Shown one piece after another: positions 20,793-31,060 of a stretch of 31,513 nucleotides of DNA (position 1 is the stretch's first letter; each line of letters opens with the position of its first letter). Origin of the DNA: Sperchopsis tessellata. Lineage: Eukaryota; Arthropoda; Insecta; Coleoptera; Hydrophilidae. The DNA lies in assembly GCA_033557685.1 (NCBI GenBank), contig JAWQRN010000317.1, forward strand, positions 1 through 31,513. Reading direction: 5' to 3'. The notes beneath the pieces were generated by a model. The model worked only from the letters and a program-made list of their open reading frames with translations, searched no databases and was not told where the DNA came from. Both the position numbers and the translations under genes were made by a program.

Positions 20793-21690
20793 AGTTTATG
20801 TTTGATTCTGAAACCAGTGCTCTGTCTGGTGATTCTAGCAAGAATAGCGGCACATATGTGTTTTTTCAGCTGTATGTGGAAGAATTTATCTGCCAGTCCA
20901 TGTCCGATATCATTTCCATATTGATGCTTTCATGTAGGTCCCTAATCCTGGTGTACCGGTCCATGTTGGTAGCTATGCGAATATATTTGTTTTGCGCTAC
21001 TTGGATTGTATTGTAATTGGTTGAGGAATGTTCATCCATATTTGGCAGTCATATAATATGACAGTTCTAATTACTATTTATTAATAGGATAGGATTTTGA
21101 TGAGTTTTATGATTTTACTTCTCATTTATATCTTAGTGTCTAGTATTATACCAACATATTGTAATTCTGTCTTTGTCCTTTTCTGGACATTCAGTTTAAT
21201 TTTCTACTTGCTTAATACTATTTGATATCTTTAAGATGTCTAGAATTTTTCTGGCGATGGAACGTTTCTTCCAGGAGGATATGAATATTGTGGTGTCATC
21301 TGCAAAAAGAGAGCCATATCCGGCTTTCTTGTCACATCATTAATAAAATGTAAGAATAAGAAGGGGCCAAGTATTTAACCTTAAGGAACAGCTGCAACTA
21401 TTGTGTTTGATGTTGATAAGTTTGGACCTGAAGACACTTGGAATTGATTATCAATTAAGTAATGTTTAATAATTTTTATTAGATATTGTGGTAACCCTCT
21501 TAATGTGTATACTCGCGAACATGTAAGATATATACAAAAAAGCTTGTTCTTATATATTTCTATTTCTGAATTTAAAATTAACTTGCCTGCTATATATCGA
21601 AATCTGATTATATTCCACTTTCTAAAATAAATAGATTTTTGCCTTAAGATTTGAATAAGAATAGTTTGCTTGATATTTGAATTTATCAAA
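20793..21690 (-). mobile_element. Jockey-like LINE RT fragment
   Basis: The minus strand encodes GLPQYLIKIIKHYLIDNQFQ, then TSNTIVAAVP, a disrupted PQGSILGPFLFL block in which Gln and Ser codons both read TAA, INDVTRKPDMALF, and a frameshifted ADDT catalytic block. Further toward 20800 the sequence decays. The order is that of a Jockey RT palm. Two TAA stops within four codons and the shift at the catalytic motif make it inactive. Confidence 0.75.
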
Positions 21691-21705
21691 TATTAAAATA
21701 ACACA
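21666..21705. repeat. Solo end of the foldback element family
   Basis: TTGCTTGATATTTGAATT then TATCAAATATTAAAATAACA resembles the palindromic terminus at 16285-16324 and 26315-26362. No matching second end was found nearby. Confidence 0.5.
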
Positions 21706-21912
21706 ATCAGATTTTTTACTTGTTTTTTACCATTGAAAAATAAAGAGCAACTGACTAAAATAATCAGTTTTATATAATTTGGAAAATGTATAGCAAATGT
21801 AAATGTGTTTTTATAACTACATGTAAACATACGTTTAATGAAATTCCAATAACCCTTACGTCAATGACATTAATGACAGTAGGAAGTGTGGTTATGTTTT
21901 TATCGATAAAGA

Positions 21913-24900
21913 ATGGCGTCCAATCAAAGGGCGTTTACCCAAAGATTATCAAAGTATGTTTATTATCAATAAACCAAAAGTGTTGATAATTATCATAAAC
22001 TCATGACTTTATCGTTTGCAGACAAAATCCAGCAGATGTTCGCCGAAATGTGGCCTGCCTTCCCCATAAAGGAAGTCTTCTTTCACCATCGTTCGCTTCA
22101 GTAAGTTTTGTTTATGTTTGCTTTGAAAGAGGCTACAGTTAATATATTTTCGTTTTAGAGCTGGATTGGTGACTGTGTGGAGCCCTTTGATTTTGAAGAT
22201 TTCATATCACAATACCAAATCTTAGTTGATAGGGACCCGTTAAGGAATATACTGGATATTCCCATTGGAGATGTTGAAGTAGAAGTAATTGAAAGGCCTA
22301 TAAGGACTCTGAAGCCTATTGTGCCAGAAGGAAGTCTGTGAGTTGTTTTAATGATTATGTATAAGTAGATCAGGTATTGTTTATTAGTGATATTCGCCTT
22401 AATTTTATAACTACCTATATAATATGGTACATACTTTTTAGCGAAACACTACCGCCTCACGTTCAAGCTTCTGTAAACTGCTACACTTCCGATTGGAAAG
22501 TAGTTAGATATCAATATAGAGGGCTGAGTAGTAGTGTTGGAACAAGAAATAATATCCCAAGACCTTTGCAGTCAAGTCCTCGCCAAGAATTTGAAGTAGA
22601 CTTTCAGGCATTACCTTCCGAAGCTAACAGTGAAATAGGTTCATTTTTATTAAGCAATATCAACTGTTTACTCATCTGATGGGAAATATCAATGTGAAGC
22701 TAACTTTTGATTTTTTTCAGATATTACATCAACACCAAGCAGTGGTCGACAAAGTGTCATATCTTTGAGTTCTGTTTCGTCATGTGGTGACACTTTAACT
22801 CCCCGAAACTCATGGGCTTCTCTAGATCTAAGACACTCTGCAGGAGATCCGTTGATACCAGAAATTTTGGAACACTCGGCTCCTGAAGTTTTGGATCAAG
22901 TGAATGAATCTCGCAGACAAGTGGAAAGACAAGAAGTCTTATTTTCCTTGTGCTCTTCAATTTATGACCAAGATGGTACTGAAGGTGTTGAGCGAAGGTC
23001 TGTTGCAAACCCTCCAGTTGAATATTTGGGCCATAGAATACTTGTCAAATGTTTACAACTTACGTAAGTATTTTTTTATTGATACTGTAGGAGTATACAT
23101 TAGTTTGGATTGATCCCTCATATGCGGGTGCTACTAGGTATAATAAGAGTCCTTAATCCTTGGCTGTTAGTGTCTTCAACAACATACATAATATAACTGG
23201 TGCTGAGGTTTTAACCCTGTTCTTCTAATCGCCTTGGTTAGGTGTTTTGTTTGATTTCCATCTCTTCTTCTTTTTGGGGTACTTTCTCCTAATGGAGATT
23301 GGTTGTCATAATGGCAATTCAGATCTTGGACACCGCTGCTCTGAATAAATCTAAAGAAGAACAGTTGTACCATTCCCTCGAGTTCCTGAGCCATGAGATC
23401 CGTCGTCTTTCTGGCCTTCTCCTTCCTGATATTTATCCTTGTAAATCAGTTGCAGCAGGTCATATCGTTCTCATCGCATAATATGACCAAGATCTTGTTG
23501 TTCAACTAAATTATAGTTCATGTTTATATAATTTATAGTTCAGCTTTAGATATTTTGTCGTTCATATGTTTGCCACCAGAATTGTGTTCGTAACCCTGAT
23601 AACAGGTCCCTTCTGGGAGCCGATGTTGTAAACAAGATATCTTTCTCTTCCACTATAACCTTCGACAAGTAAAGACCTTCGCAGAAATTGTATTTTTATT
23701 TATTAACGTTACACTTAATACCAACCAGGGTCCCACAGTCCACTCTGTTGAAGTAGTATCAATTCACTTGTAGTTTTCTTGTTTTTATATATATATATAT
23801 ATAATTTCCTAATATTCGTCTTAATCCATGATTTCTTTTCTCGATCAAGGCACCATTTAAGAGGAAAGCACTCATTAAATACTATGGAAAAAACTAAAGA
23901 CATTGAACACATTCTGTTATGACTCTAACCCATACACATCGTTCCAAAGAGCAGCCTCCAATTTTCCTTTAGATTTATTTAAATTCAGCTCTGAAAACCT
24001 TCGTACAAAACTTTCCTTAGTGGCAGACTTTTAAGGCAGTGAATCAAGATGCATTAATATTGCTCTATGATCGGACACAAAATCCTGTATTTGTCTGCTT
24101 TTACTAATTAAATCAATGTTAAAATACCTATAGATTATATCTTTTCTTCTGTTTATATGATATACATAATAACACTAGGACTGCGTTAAATACACAAGAG
24201 AGTTACCAGAGCAACATAATTCAGATTGAGCATCATCACAAACCATGAAGTCTGTACCTCTCCGAGCTTAACACCACCACATTTATGATTAAATCGAGTC
24301 AAACTACAGCACAAGGCAAAGTCATCCATAAGTAAATCTCCACCTGGTCCCAAAATCAGATGAATAATTACGAGAATTATCAGAAAAAAATTAAATATTG
24401 TTAAAAGAACTATAGCTTAAATTAAATTTGTTTATAATATCTATATCACCCGAGCATTCTGTAAAAAAGTTAATAAACTTGAGTCGACATCCGTCTTCTA
24501 AATCGGAACTGCATATACATTTACATATTTAAAACACATTCGATTACAAAAGCTAAAAATCAGTTCAGACACCTTATGAAAAAATATTTTCTTGCCAGTG
24601 TTAAAATGTTGGCAGTCAGATTTATGCCGAATTAAAAAACTGAAACTGTGTTCATGATTCATTGGAGCATATCTTGAAGGAATTGGATAAAAGTCGTGTC
24701 GTTGCTGGAGTGCTCTTTGATTACTCTAAGGCATTTGACGTGGTATCTCAAGATTTTTTGTATGGGATTGAATGTGTTTAACCTGAATTTTATCTTTTCA
24801 CACGTTGCTATAGTGTACAGTTTTTTTATTTCTTAAAATTATTTTATATTGTACTTCTATCTAGTTGTTTCGTTATTTCAGCATGGATATTGAAGTTGAA

Positions 24901-27900
24901 CCACTGTTTGCCAGCATGGCTCTATATGATGCAAAAGAAAAGAAGAAAGTTTCTGAAACTTTTTATTTTGATTTAAACCCAGAAGGTTTGAAGAGAATGC
25001 TGGGTTCCCACATTCCTTACAGTGATATAAGTACCATGGCAAGAGGGTGCGTTTTTGATATTTCGCAACCTTCCTCTGACCTGTTTTTAGTTATAAGGTT
25101 GGAAAAAGTTCTTCAAGGGGACTTGAATGAATGCGTTGAGCCTTATATGAAGGACGACAAGGTACGTTCCAAATTTATGGAGTTAAACAATAATAATAAG
25201 AATAACTATTTAGCAAAAATATTTATACATGATTTATTTTAGAATCGTGATAAGTTGAAAGCAAACGCAGTGACCATGTGCGAAAGACTAGGACGATACA
25301 GGCAAGCTTTTGCTTGGACTGCCATATATTTGATGAATGTTATAAATGGTGGAAATTCACTCGAAAGAGACTGTGATAGGGATTCTTTGGGAACAAGCTC
25401 AAATACTAATAGTTTGGGTAAGTCATGGAAGAAATAATTTCAGTATAAATATTATTTCAAATGAAAAGAAATTTCAATAGGTTAAAGAATTTGTTGCTTT
25501 CTTGACCGCACATGAATGTATTACTTTGATATTGTATTAAATCAAATATCAAGTAAACTGTCCAAGTCAATATATTAAATACAGAAATCACATATGCATT
25601 GAAAAATTTAGGAACAAAGCGAAATTGCAGTGGTCACCGCGTTTCTGTCATTAATACGTCATCAGCACTGCTCTTGTTAGTAATTAGCTGTACTCCATGT
25701 ACGAATACATATTTGATTCCTTGTATATATGCTTTTAGATCGTGAGTAAGCATTTTATGAGAGGTATCGCAATGTTTCAATGTTGCAATTGAATAATTAT
25801 TATGTTAATATAATATTAATCTACACGAAATAGCTATTTTCGCATAAGAATAAGAATTTGTTGCTTCTTTGGCAGCACATGAATGTATTATATTGATATA
25901 TTTTATTATATATAAAATATTTAATATATTAACGATTTGCTCGATATTTGATTTAATAAAATTTCAAAATAATACATATGTGCGGCCAAGGAAGCAACAA
26001 ATTCTTATTCTTATGCGAAAATAGCTTTTTCGTGTATATATAAATAAATATATATAAATAAATATTAAATTAACGTAATGATTATTCAATTGCAACATTG
26101 AAACATTGCGATACCTCTCATAATATGCTTACTCACGATCTTAACGCATATATACTAGAAATCAAATATATATTCGTATGTGGGTACAGCTAATTAATAA
26201 CAAGAGCAGTGCTGATGACGTCTTAACGATAGAAACACGGTGTTCACTGCAATTTCAGCATGCTCCTAAAATTTTCGATGCATATTTGATTTTTGTGTTT
26301 AATATATTGACTTGGCCGGTTTGCTCGATATTTGATTTAATAAAATAACAAAATAATACAATAAATAGGTTTATTTAAATGCATCATTACTTTTCCATTG
26401 ATATTTTTTCTTATTCCTACCATTGAAATGTGTATATGGGAGACAATTGGAGGCATAAACCAAAAAGACACCAAAGATATGTATGGTTTAACAACTAGCC
26501 TGATGAAAAAACAGAGATGCCATCTCCAGATGGAATTGAAATAAGTCATGGTAATTCCCATCTATAAAAAATAATAGCTCAAACTACAGGCCAATATCAA
26601 TATTGCCAGCTACGTCAAATGTGTTTGAGTGGGTGTGGAAAAGTAGATTAATACCTTACTTGGAAAAAGCAAGGTCAACTTTAAAACTGCCAAAAAAATG
26701 TTTGTTATTGTAATAAATCGTTTCCCAAGTGATATGTTTTTATATCCAAATAGAAGCAGATACCGCAGTACAATATCTTTCTATATTGTGTAAAGTTGAA
26801 TATAGATACCAAGAAAAATATTGTTGCACCATTTCTTTCGGTGTTGACACTTCTTCCACAGTATAAACTGCACCCAAGTTTTTGGGACAAATTTCTTGGT
26901 AAAAAGGTGCGCATTATTCACCGGCAAATATGGTAATTCATGCTATTGATAATCAATAAGTGTTAAAATGGAATTCTGGAAAAGTTACAACAACAACAAA
27001 TGCTATTAACAATGCCGTAGAGCAATACAGCAGAAGAACTAGAACTTGTGAATGATAAAATCCAGAATAAACTTGATAATATGGCTCACCAGTTAGAATT
27101 AAATGATGTGGACGCTGAAGATATTCAGCTATTACGCATTAAAACTGACTAAAAAACTTGGAATGAGAAGATGCTGATATTGATGTGGAGGAGCCACCAG
27201 CTAAAGATTTAACATCAAACATGTTATCCGATTGTCTCAGTAAAGTTTCTCATTTGTTAAACGTTTCATTTGAAAATGATACAGGTTTTGTATGACTTAC
27301 CATATATGATTTATTGATGGTGAATACATTGACTATTGAAATACCGCCGCATCATCCAGCACAAAATCTTGTTCAATTAAGTGTTTCAACCTATTTCTTA
27401 AGTTATGTATTTTTTAAATCTTCAAATTCCATCATATTTTATTTCATAAAATACACGGGCCAAAAGTGGATTCGTGTGTCACCCCAGTCATAATATTTTT
27501 TTTTCTATCTGAGTTCAGTGTTACAGTTTAATGTTTAGTTATTTTATGGGAAATATCCATAAAGTGAATAAACAAAATTTAATCTTTCAGATCGTAAATC
27601 ATCAAGTGGTGGCTTAGAACAGCTAAGAAGACGAGCTGCTGATATGGGAACATTAACAAGACGAGGTTCTTTAGAAAGAAGGGCGGAAAAACGTAGGTCT
27701 TGGTCACCAGATCATTTAGCGAACAGTCTGGATACATTTAGACCAATTACATTAACAGTTTCTTCATTCTTCAAGCAAGAAGAAGAAAAATTACGTGATG
27801 AAGATCTGTATAAATGTTTACTGGAACTTAAACGACCAAATCTAACCATCAAAAAACTAAAATGCATACCTGCTACATTAAAGCTAGAAATTTCTCCTTG

Positions 27901-28974
27901 CTCTTCAGAGGTCAAAAATTGCTTAACTACAGAATTGGCAAAGCTACACCCTTATCCAGATGATAAGACAAGACCTGTGAAAGAATTGCTCGAATTTCCT
28001 GTAAAGGAATTGCTGATTCCAAATTATACGTACCGGAACTTGCTGTTTGTAAGCCCGAAAGAGTTGAATTTCTCAAATAGAGCAGGATCTGCAAGGAACT
28101 TAGCTGTTAGAGTACAGCTTATGGCTGGTGAAGGAGAATCACATGCTTTATCAAATATATTTGGTAAGTCAAGTTGTCCGGAGATGACAACCGAAGCATA
28201 TACAGGTGTTACGTATCATAGCAAGAGTCCTATGTTCTACGATGAAGTCAAAATGAAATTGCCAGCTGCCTTAGGAGATAATCACCATCTTTTATTTACT
28301 TTTTATCATATTTCTTGTCAGAAAAAGCAACAGGAACAATCGGCTGTTGAAACTCCTGTTGGATATACAGTACGTATCTTCCTGTCTAGTCTTATCACTT
28401 ATATTGTATTGCATCTTTGTTTATGAATTATTTAAATTTTTTAGTGGCTTCCACTTTTGAGAGATGGTAGACTTGTTTCAAGGGAATTTTGTCTACCGGT
28501 TATGTTAGATCATCCACCGTTAAACTACAGCTATATCCCTCCAGATGTGAACCTTCCAGGTACACGGTGGTTGGATAACCATAAAGGTCTTTTCATCGTC
28601 AGTTTAGATACGGTTTCATCAGTGCATACACATGATCCACCTGTAGAGCGATTTTTGGCAGCTTATGATATCATGCACACCGGAGCTGTGCCAACTCGTA
28701 TGGGAGAAGCAGGCTTGGAAAATGAATTGAGGTAAGAACATTGCAGCTAGAAGGTTAGCAAATTGTTAGTTAGCTATTAATGTATGTTTTATTTTTTAGA
28801 GCATCTATGTTGGGTTTGTCTGGGGCTCGACCAGAGACGCTTGTAAAAAATCTACCGATTATATTTGATAACATCATTCAATTGCTTGTGCAGCCTCCAA
28901 GAATATCAGGCCATACACTTAATATTGGACATACTGCATTTGAAACTTTGTGCCTGATATTGGATAATATATCT
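21913..28974 (+). CDS. Zizimin-subfamily DOCK-C protein (DOCK6/7/8, Zir-like), 5' part
   Basis: DOCK-C proteins are large exchange factors for Rac/Cdc42. Ten exons: 21913-21953, 22022-22100, 22159-22337, 22442-22629 (or 22638), 22721-23063, 24882-25161, 25243-25417, 27591-28369, 28445-28731, 28800-28974. All introns are GT-AG and all phases agree. The start MASNQRAFTQRLSK parallels the DOCK7 N-terminus, and an in-frame TAA lies two codons upstream. Conserved blocks are FDFEDFISQYQ, RILVKCLQLT then MDIEVEPLFASMALYD, LFLVIRLEKVLQ, YRQAFAWTAIYLMNV, FRPITLTVSSFFKQE, and DHR-1 (C2) from about residue 566 (NYTYRNLLFVSPKELNFSNR, IFGKSSCPE, HHLLFTFYHISCQ, ETPVGYTW). About 842-845 codons are present of an expected 2000 or so; the gene is open at the right edge, and the catalytic DHR-2 is outside. 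Introns 5 and 7 and the sequence after exon 10 carry repeats. Confidence 0.93.
23225..23510 (-). mobile_element. LINE 3'-end fragment in DOCK intron 5
   Basis: Across minus-strand frames one reads DLGHIMR, then YDLLQLIYKDKYQEG, GSGTRGNGTT and a frame-shifted C-terminal block ending in PKKKKR-like sequence. It corresponds to the C-terminus of an insect LINE family with LGHIMRGEKY, LLQLI and a final IANLR motif. It is badly frameshifted. Confidence 0.6.
23715..24360 (-). mobile_element. Jockey-like LINE, endonuclease-to-RT linker fragment
   Basis: On the minus strand: SLTRFNHKCGGVKLGE (a GGV block as in the APE endonuclease), then QDFVSDHRAILMHLDSLP (SDH motif of the endonuclease end), RRFSELNLNKSKGKL, EAALWNDVYGL and, in a further frame, FSIVFNECFPLKWCLDREKK then SWI. 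This is the order from endonuclease C-terminus into the pre-RT linker. The middle of the endonuclease is deleted, and a (TA)n tract lies at 23786-23803. Intronic, antisense to the DOCK gene. Confidence 0.65.
24660..24780 (+). mobile_element. LINE RT scrap (YSKAFDVV block)
   Basis: About 40 codons reading VHDSLEHILKELDKSRVV then AGVLFDYSKAFDVVS and QDFLYG, the first catalytic-Asp block (FxDxSKAFD) of Jockey-type RTs. It is cut off abruptly on both sides. It lies about 100 bp upstream of DOCK exon 6. Confidence 0.75.
25486..26362. repeat. About 880-bp imperfect palindrome: inverted pair of foldback elements
   Basis: Two copies of the element at 15947-16324 lie head to head, with arms near 25486-25924 and 25925-26362. 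Matching landmarks at equal distance from the centre include the outer AATAATAC/palindromic ends, GTCATTAATACGTCATCAGC against GCTGATGACGTCTTAACGAT, GAGGTATCGCAATG against CATTGCGATACCTC, and TATTTTCGCATAAGAATAAG against CTTATTCTTATGCGAAAATA. A smaller palindrome (25850-25998) bearing GAATTTGTTGCTTC at both ends sits at the centre. It lies in DOCK intron 7 and has no coding content. Confidence 0.8.
26430..26700 (+). mobile_element. LINE RT scrap (NYRPISILP block)
   Basis: Plus-strand frames give MPSPDGIEIS-like sequence, VIPIYKK, then NYRPISILPATSNVFEWVW and LIPYLEKARST. These are the N-terminal RT blocks (PIxKKG, NYRPISLL) of Jockey-like LINEs. No catalytic residues remain. Confidence 0.65.
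26701..27590. other. Right part of DOCK intron 7, unidentified
   Basis: A short stretch near 27028-27150 reads EELELVNDKIQNKLDNMAHQ on the plus strand before a stop. It could be a relic of a coding sequence, but I cannot name it. The rest shows nothing recognisable up to the exon 8 acceptor. Confidence 0.35.
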
Positions 28975-29242
28975 GTAAGTGTCAACAAGTGTACTTATAT
29001 TAAAAATTCATGCTTAGTTGCATGTGATACCATGTATTTGGATGATGTTTAGGGATCAACAGACTGAAATTGAATCGATTGTTCCATTTTCTTACTGTTG
29101 TTTGTTTGTTTATTTAATGTCAGCCTATTTCCTATGCTATGGCCAATTACTAACGCCAGGTACTAGGCTCCCATACCTGAGAATTTTACCGCATACAGTG
29201 TACCAATTGGAATTGGGGTCTTTTACTTGCACGTGGTTTTCA

Positions 29243-29510
29243 TTTACGTACAATACACGGGGCCCACAGTTTTACGTCACTCCAGGAAGACGAGCAGCAC
29301 AAAGATTTCCCTAACCACAAAAAGCTGGCAGCCTCTGGGTCTCGAACTCGAGACCCCATGCTTAGTAGCCTAGTACTTAGCCACTGAGCTAACGTGACGG
29401 TTTTTCACTCTGTGCTGCTCTATGTGGTATCTTTTTAGCTAGTACACCTTTATGTGATATTATTGTACCCTCTCCTTATCGTTTTCTGTTTATTATTAAC
29501 AATTTTTTGT
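29243..29510 (-). repeat. tRNA-like (SINE-type) repeat, copy 1
   Basis: First of two tandem units with a 268-bp period. On the minus strand it contains an excellent pol III A box (TTAGCTCAGTGGC, 29392-29380) and B box within GGTCTCGAGTTCGAGACC (29355-29338), with intervening sequence of tRNA-like length. The tRNA-like core sits mid-unit, with about 100 bp upstream and about 95 bp downstream. The acceptor-stem ends do not pair, so it is not a functional tRNA gene. Confidence 0.7.
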
Positions 29511-29778
29511 TTTACGTACAATACACGGGACCCACAGTTTTACGTCCCTCTAGGAAGACGAGCAGCACAAAGATATCCGTAATCACAATAAACCAGCAAC
29601 CTCTAGCTCTCGAATTCGAGACCCCATGCTTAGTAGCCTAGTAATTAGCTGCTGAGCTAACGTAACGGTTTTTCTCACTGTGCTGCTCTATGTGATATCT
29701 TTTTAGCAAGTACACCTTTATGTGATATTATTGTATCCTCTTCTTATCGTTTTCTGTTTATTTTAAAAAATTGTTTGT
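29511..29778 (-). repeat. tRNA-like (SINE-type) repeat, copy 2
   Basis: Tandem partner of the preceding unit in the same orientation, starting with the same TTTACGTACAATACACGG. The A box reads GTTAGCTCAGCAGC (about 29661-29648) and the B box GGTCTCGAATTCGAGA (about 29623-29608). Differences are scattered, so both units are old or diverged before being placed in tandem. Confidence 0.7.
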
Positions 29779-30532
29779 GTTATGATATTTGCAGTAGTTT
29801 TAATGAGTCCATCTTTTATAGAATTCACGAGGCTACTTTTCATTGCACCAATTTTAATTTTATTATTTATCAGACTTGTGCACTAACGTTCTTATGGAGT
29901 GATGCCCTTCATATGTGTCTAAAACTGTTTTTGGCTGCACACCCCTGTCTTCATCTTCTGCGGGTTAGAAGACATCTTCTATATTAATCCATCTTCTGAT
30001 TGTCACTATTTGGCCATATTACTTTTGCTATTGTTATTCTTGATAATCGCTTCAATTTCCAGATTGTCTCTTCATCAGTCAAGAACCAAAAATATTTTAA
30101 TTTTATCTACAACGCTGACCCTATTTTTTCCCAACAGACCACCATTGTTCTTATATTTCACTGTAGAGTTCTCATTTCTTTTAAAGTCTGTTTTCCGGAG
30201 GTTGAGCTATCATTACTAGGACTGGGCCTTACATTTTTAGCTTGTTCGAAATTTAATTTTATTATAGCAGAAACTGCGAATATTGACATCAAATATGCCA
30301 TCGATACATTGTCTCCGAAACTCGACTCTTTATAGGCATCTCTGTAGTAATCTCGTGCAGTCTTCTTATAAATCTTCTTTACTTGATATGGCATTGTTTT
30401 AGTGAGAAAGGATTAGGGCTTATGATCTGCTTGTTGCTGCTAGTCATTTTGAGCAAATTCAACTGTATACATAAGGTGGAGGAATTTTTGAGGGAAAACA
30501 ACTTCAAACTATTCTCATTGTACTCTCTTATT
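29779..30532. other. Unassigned region after DOCK exon 10
   Basis: Probably still DOCK intron, because exon 10 ends in a clean donor and no terminal exon is seen. A minus-strand frame (30394-30158, 78 codons) with KKIYKKTARDYYRDAYKESS looks protein-like, but I do not recognise it and it ends in a stop. I treat it as a possible relic. Confidence 0.35.
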
Positions 30533-30635
30533 GCTCGTTATAAAAGCAAACCAACGTATCGTAAACTCGATTCACAAGGAGGGTCGCCGTCATAAGACCT
30601 ATTGTGTCTTATACAAGCTCCTTTGTGCATAGACT
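30533..30635. repeat. Diverged direct repeat, copy 1
   Basis: GCTCGTTATAAAAGCAAACC, then CATAAGACCTATTGTGTCTT and CAAGCTCCTTTG. A matching copy in the same orientation follows at 30669-30809. Confidence 0.6.
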
Positions 30636-30668
30636 TGCAATTTAAACTATTGTCATCTTACTTTTATA

Positions 30669-30809
30669 GCTCATTATAAAAGCAAAACCACGTAGGGTAA
30701 CCTCAATGAATTCTTTTAAATCAAGGTTATATGACCTAAAAAAACAATTACATGAAAGATGGCCCTATGAGACCCGTTGTGCCTTACACAGGCTCCTTTG
30801 GTCATAGAA
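30669..30809. repeat. Diverged direct repeat, copy 2
   Basis: GCTCATTATAAAAGCAAAAC, then CTATGAGACCCGTTGTGCCT and CAGGCTCCTTTGG. Longer than copy 1 by an internal insertion of about 40 bp. It may be part of the 5' region of the adjoining Penelope element, since it is directly followed by PLE sequence; this is an inference from position. Confidence 0.55.
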
Positions 30810-31060
30810 TTTTCCTATATAGAAGGCTCAAGGAGATCCTTGCCTTAACTCTACCTTCAGAAATACTATAGAGTTATCTAGAAAATTTTTCTCCAGTAAC
30901 TTTAAGATTAATGAAAGTCTTCATTGATGTTAAAGTAATCTTTTCACTTCTGTGCCAGTATAAGAACGCCTTAATCTTGTTGGCAACCTCCTGTCTAGAT
31001 GTGATGCATCTAACGAGAAGGTAGTTTGTATAATGGGTACTGCTTATACGTCACTTTTAA

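Noticed and set aside
22757..23008. Minus-strand frame opposite DOCK exon 5
   Set aside because: Antisense shadow of a well-supported exon.
23786..23804. (TA)n tracts here and near 11670 and 17445 as functional signals
   Set aside because: Ordinary microsatellites in AT-rich DNA.
29325..29402. Possible functional tRNA gene on the minus strand
   Set aside because: A and B boxes are excellent, but the acceptor and anticodon stems do not fold properly and a diverged tandem copy exists, so a repeat is more likely.
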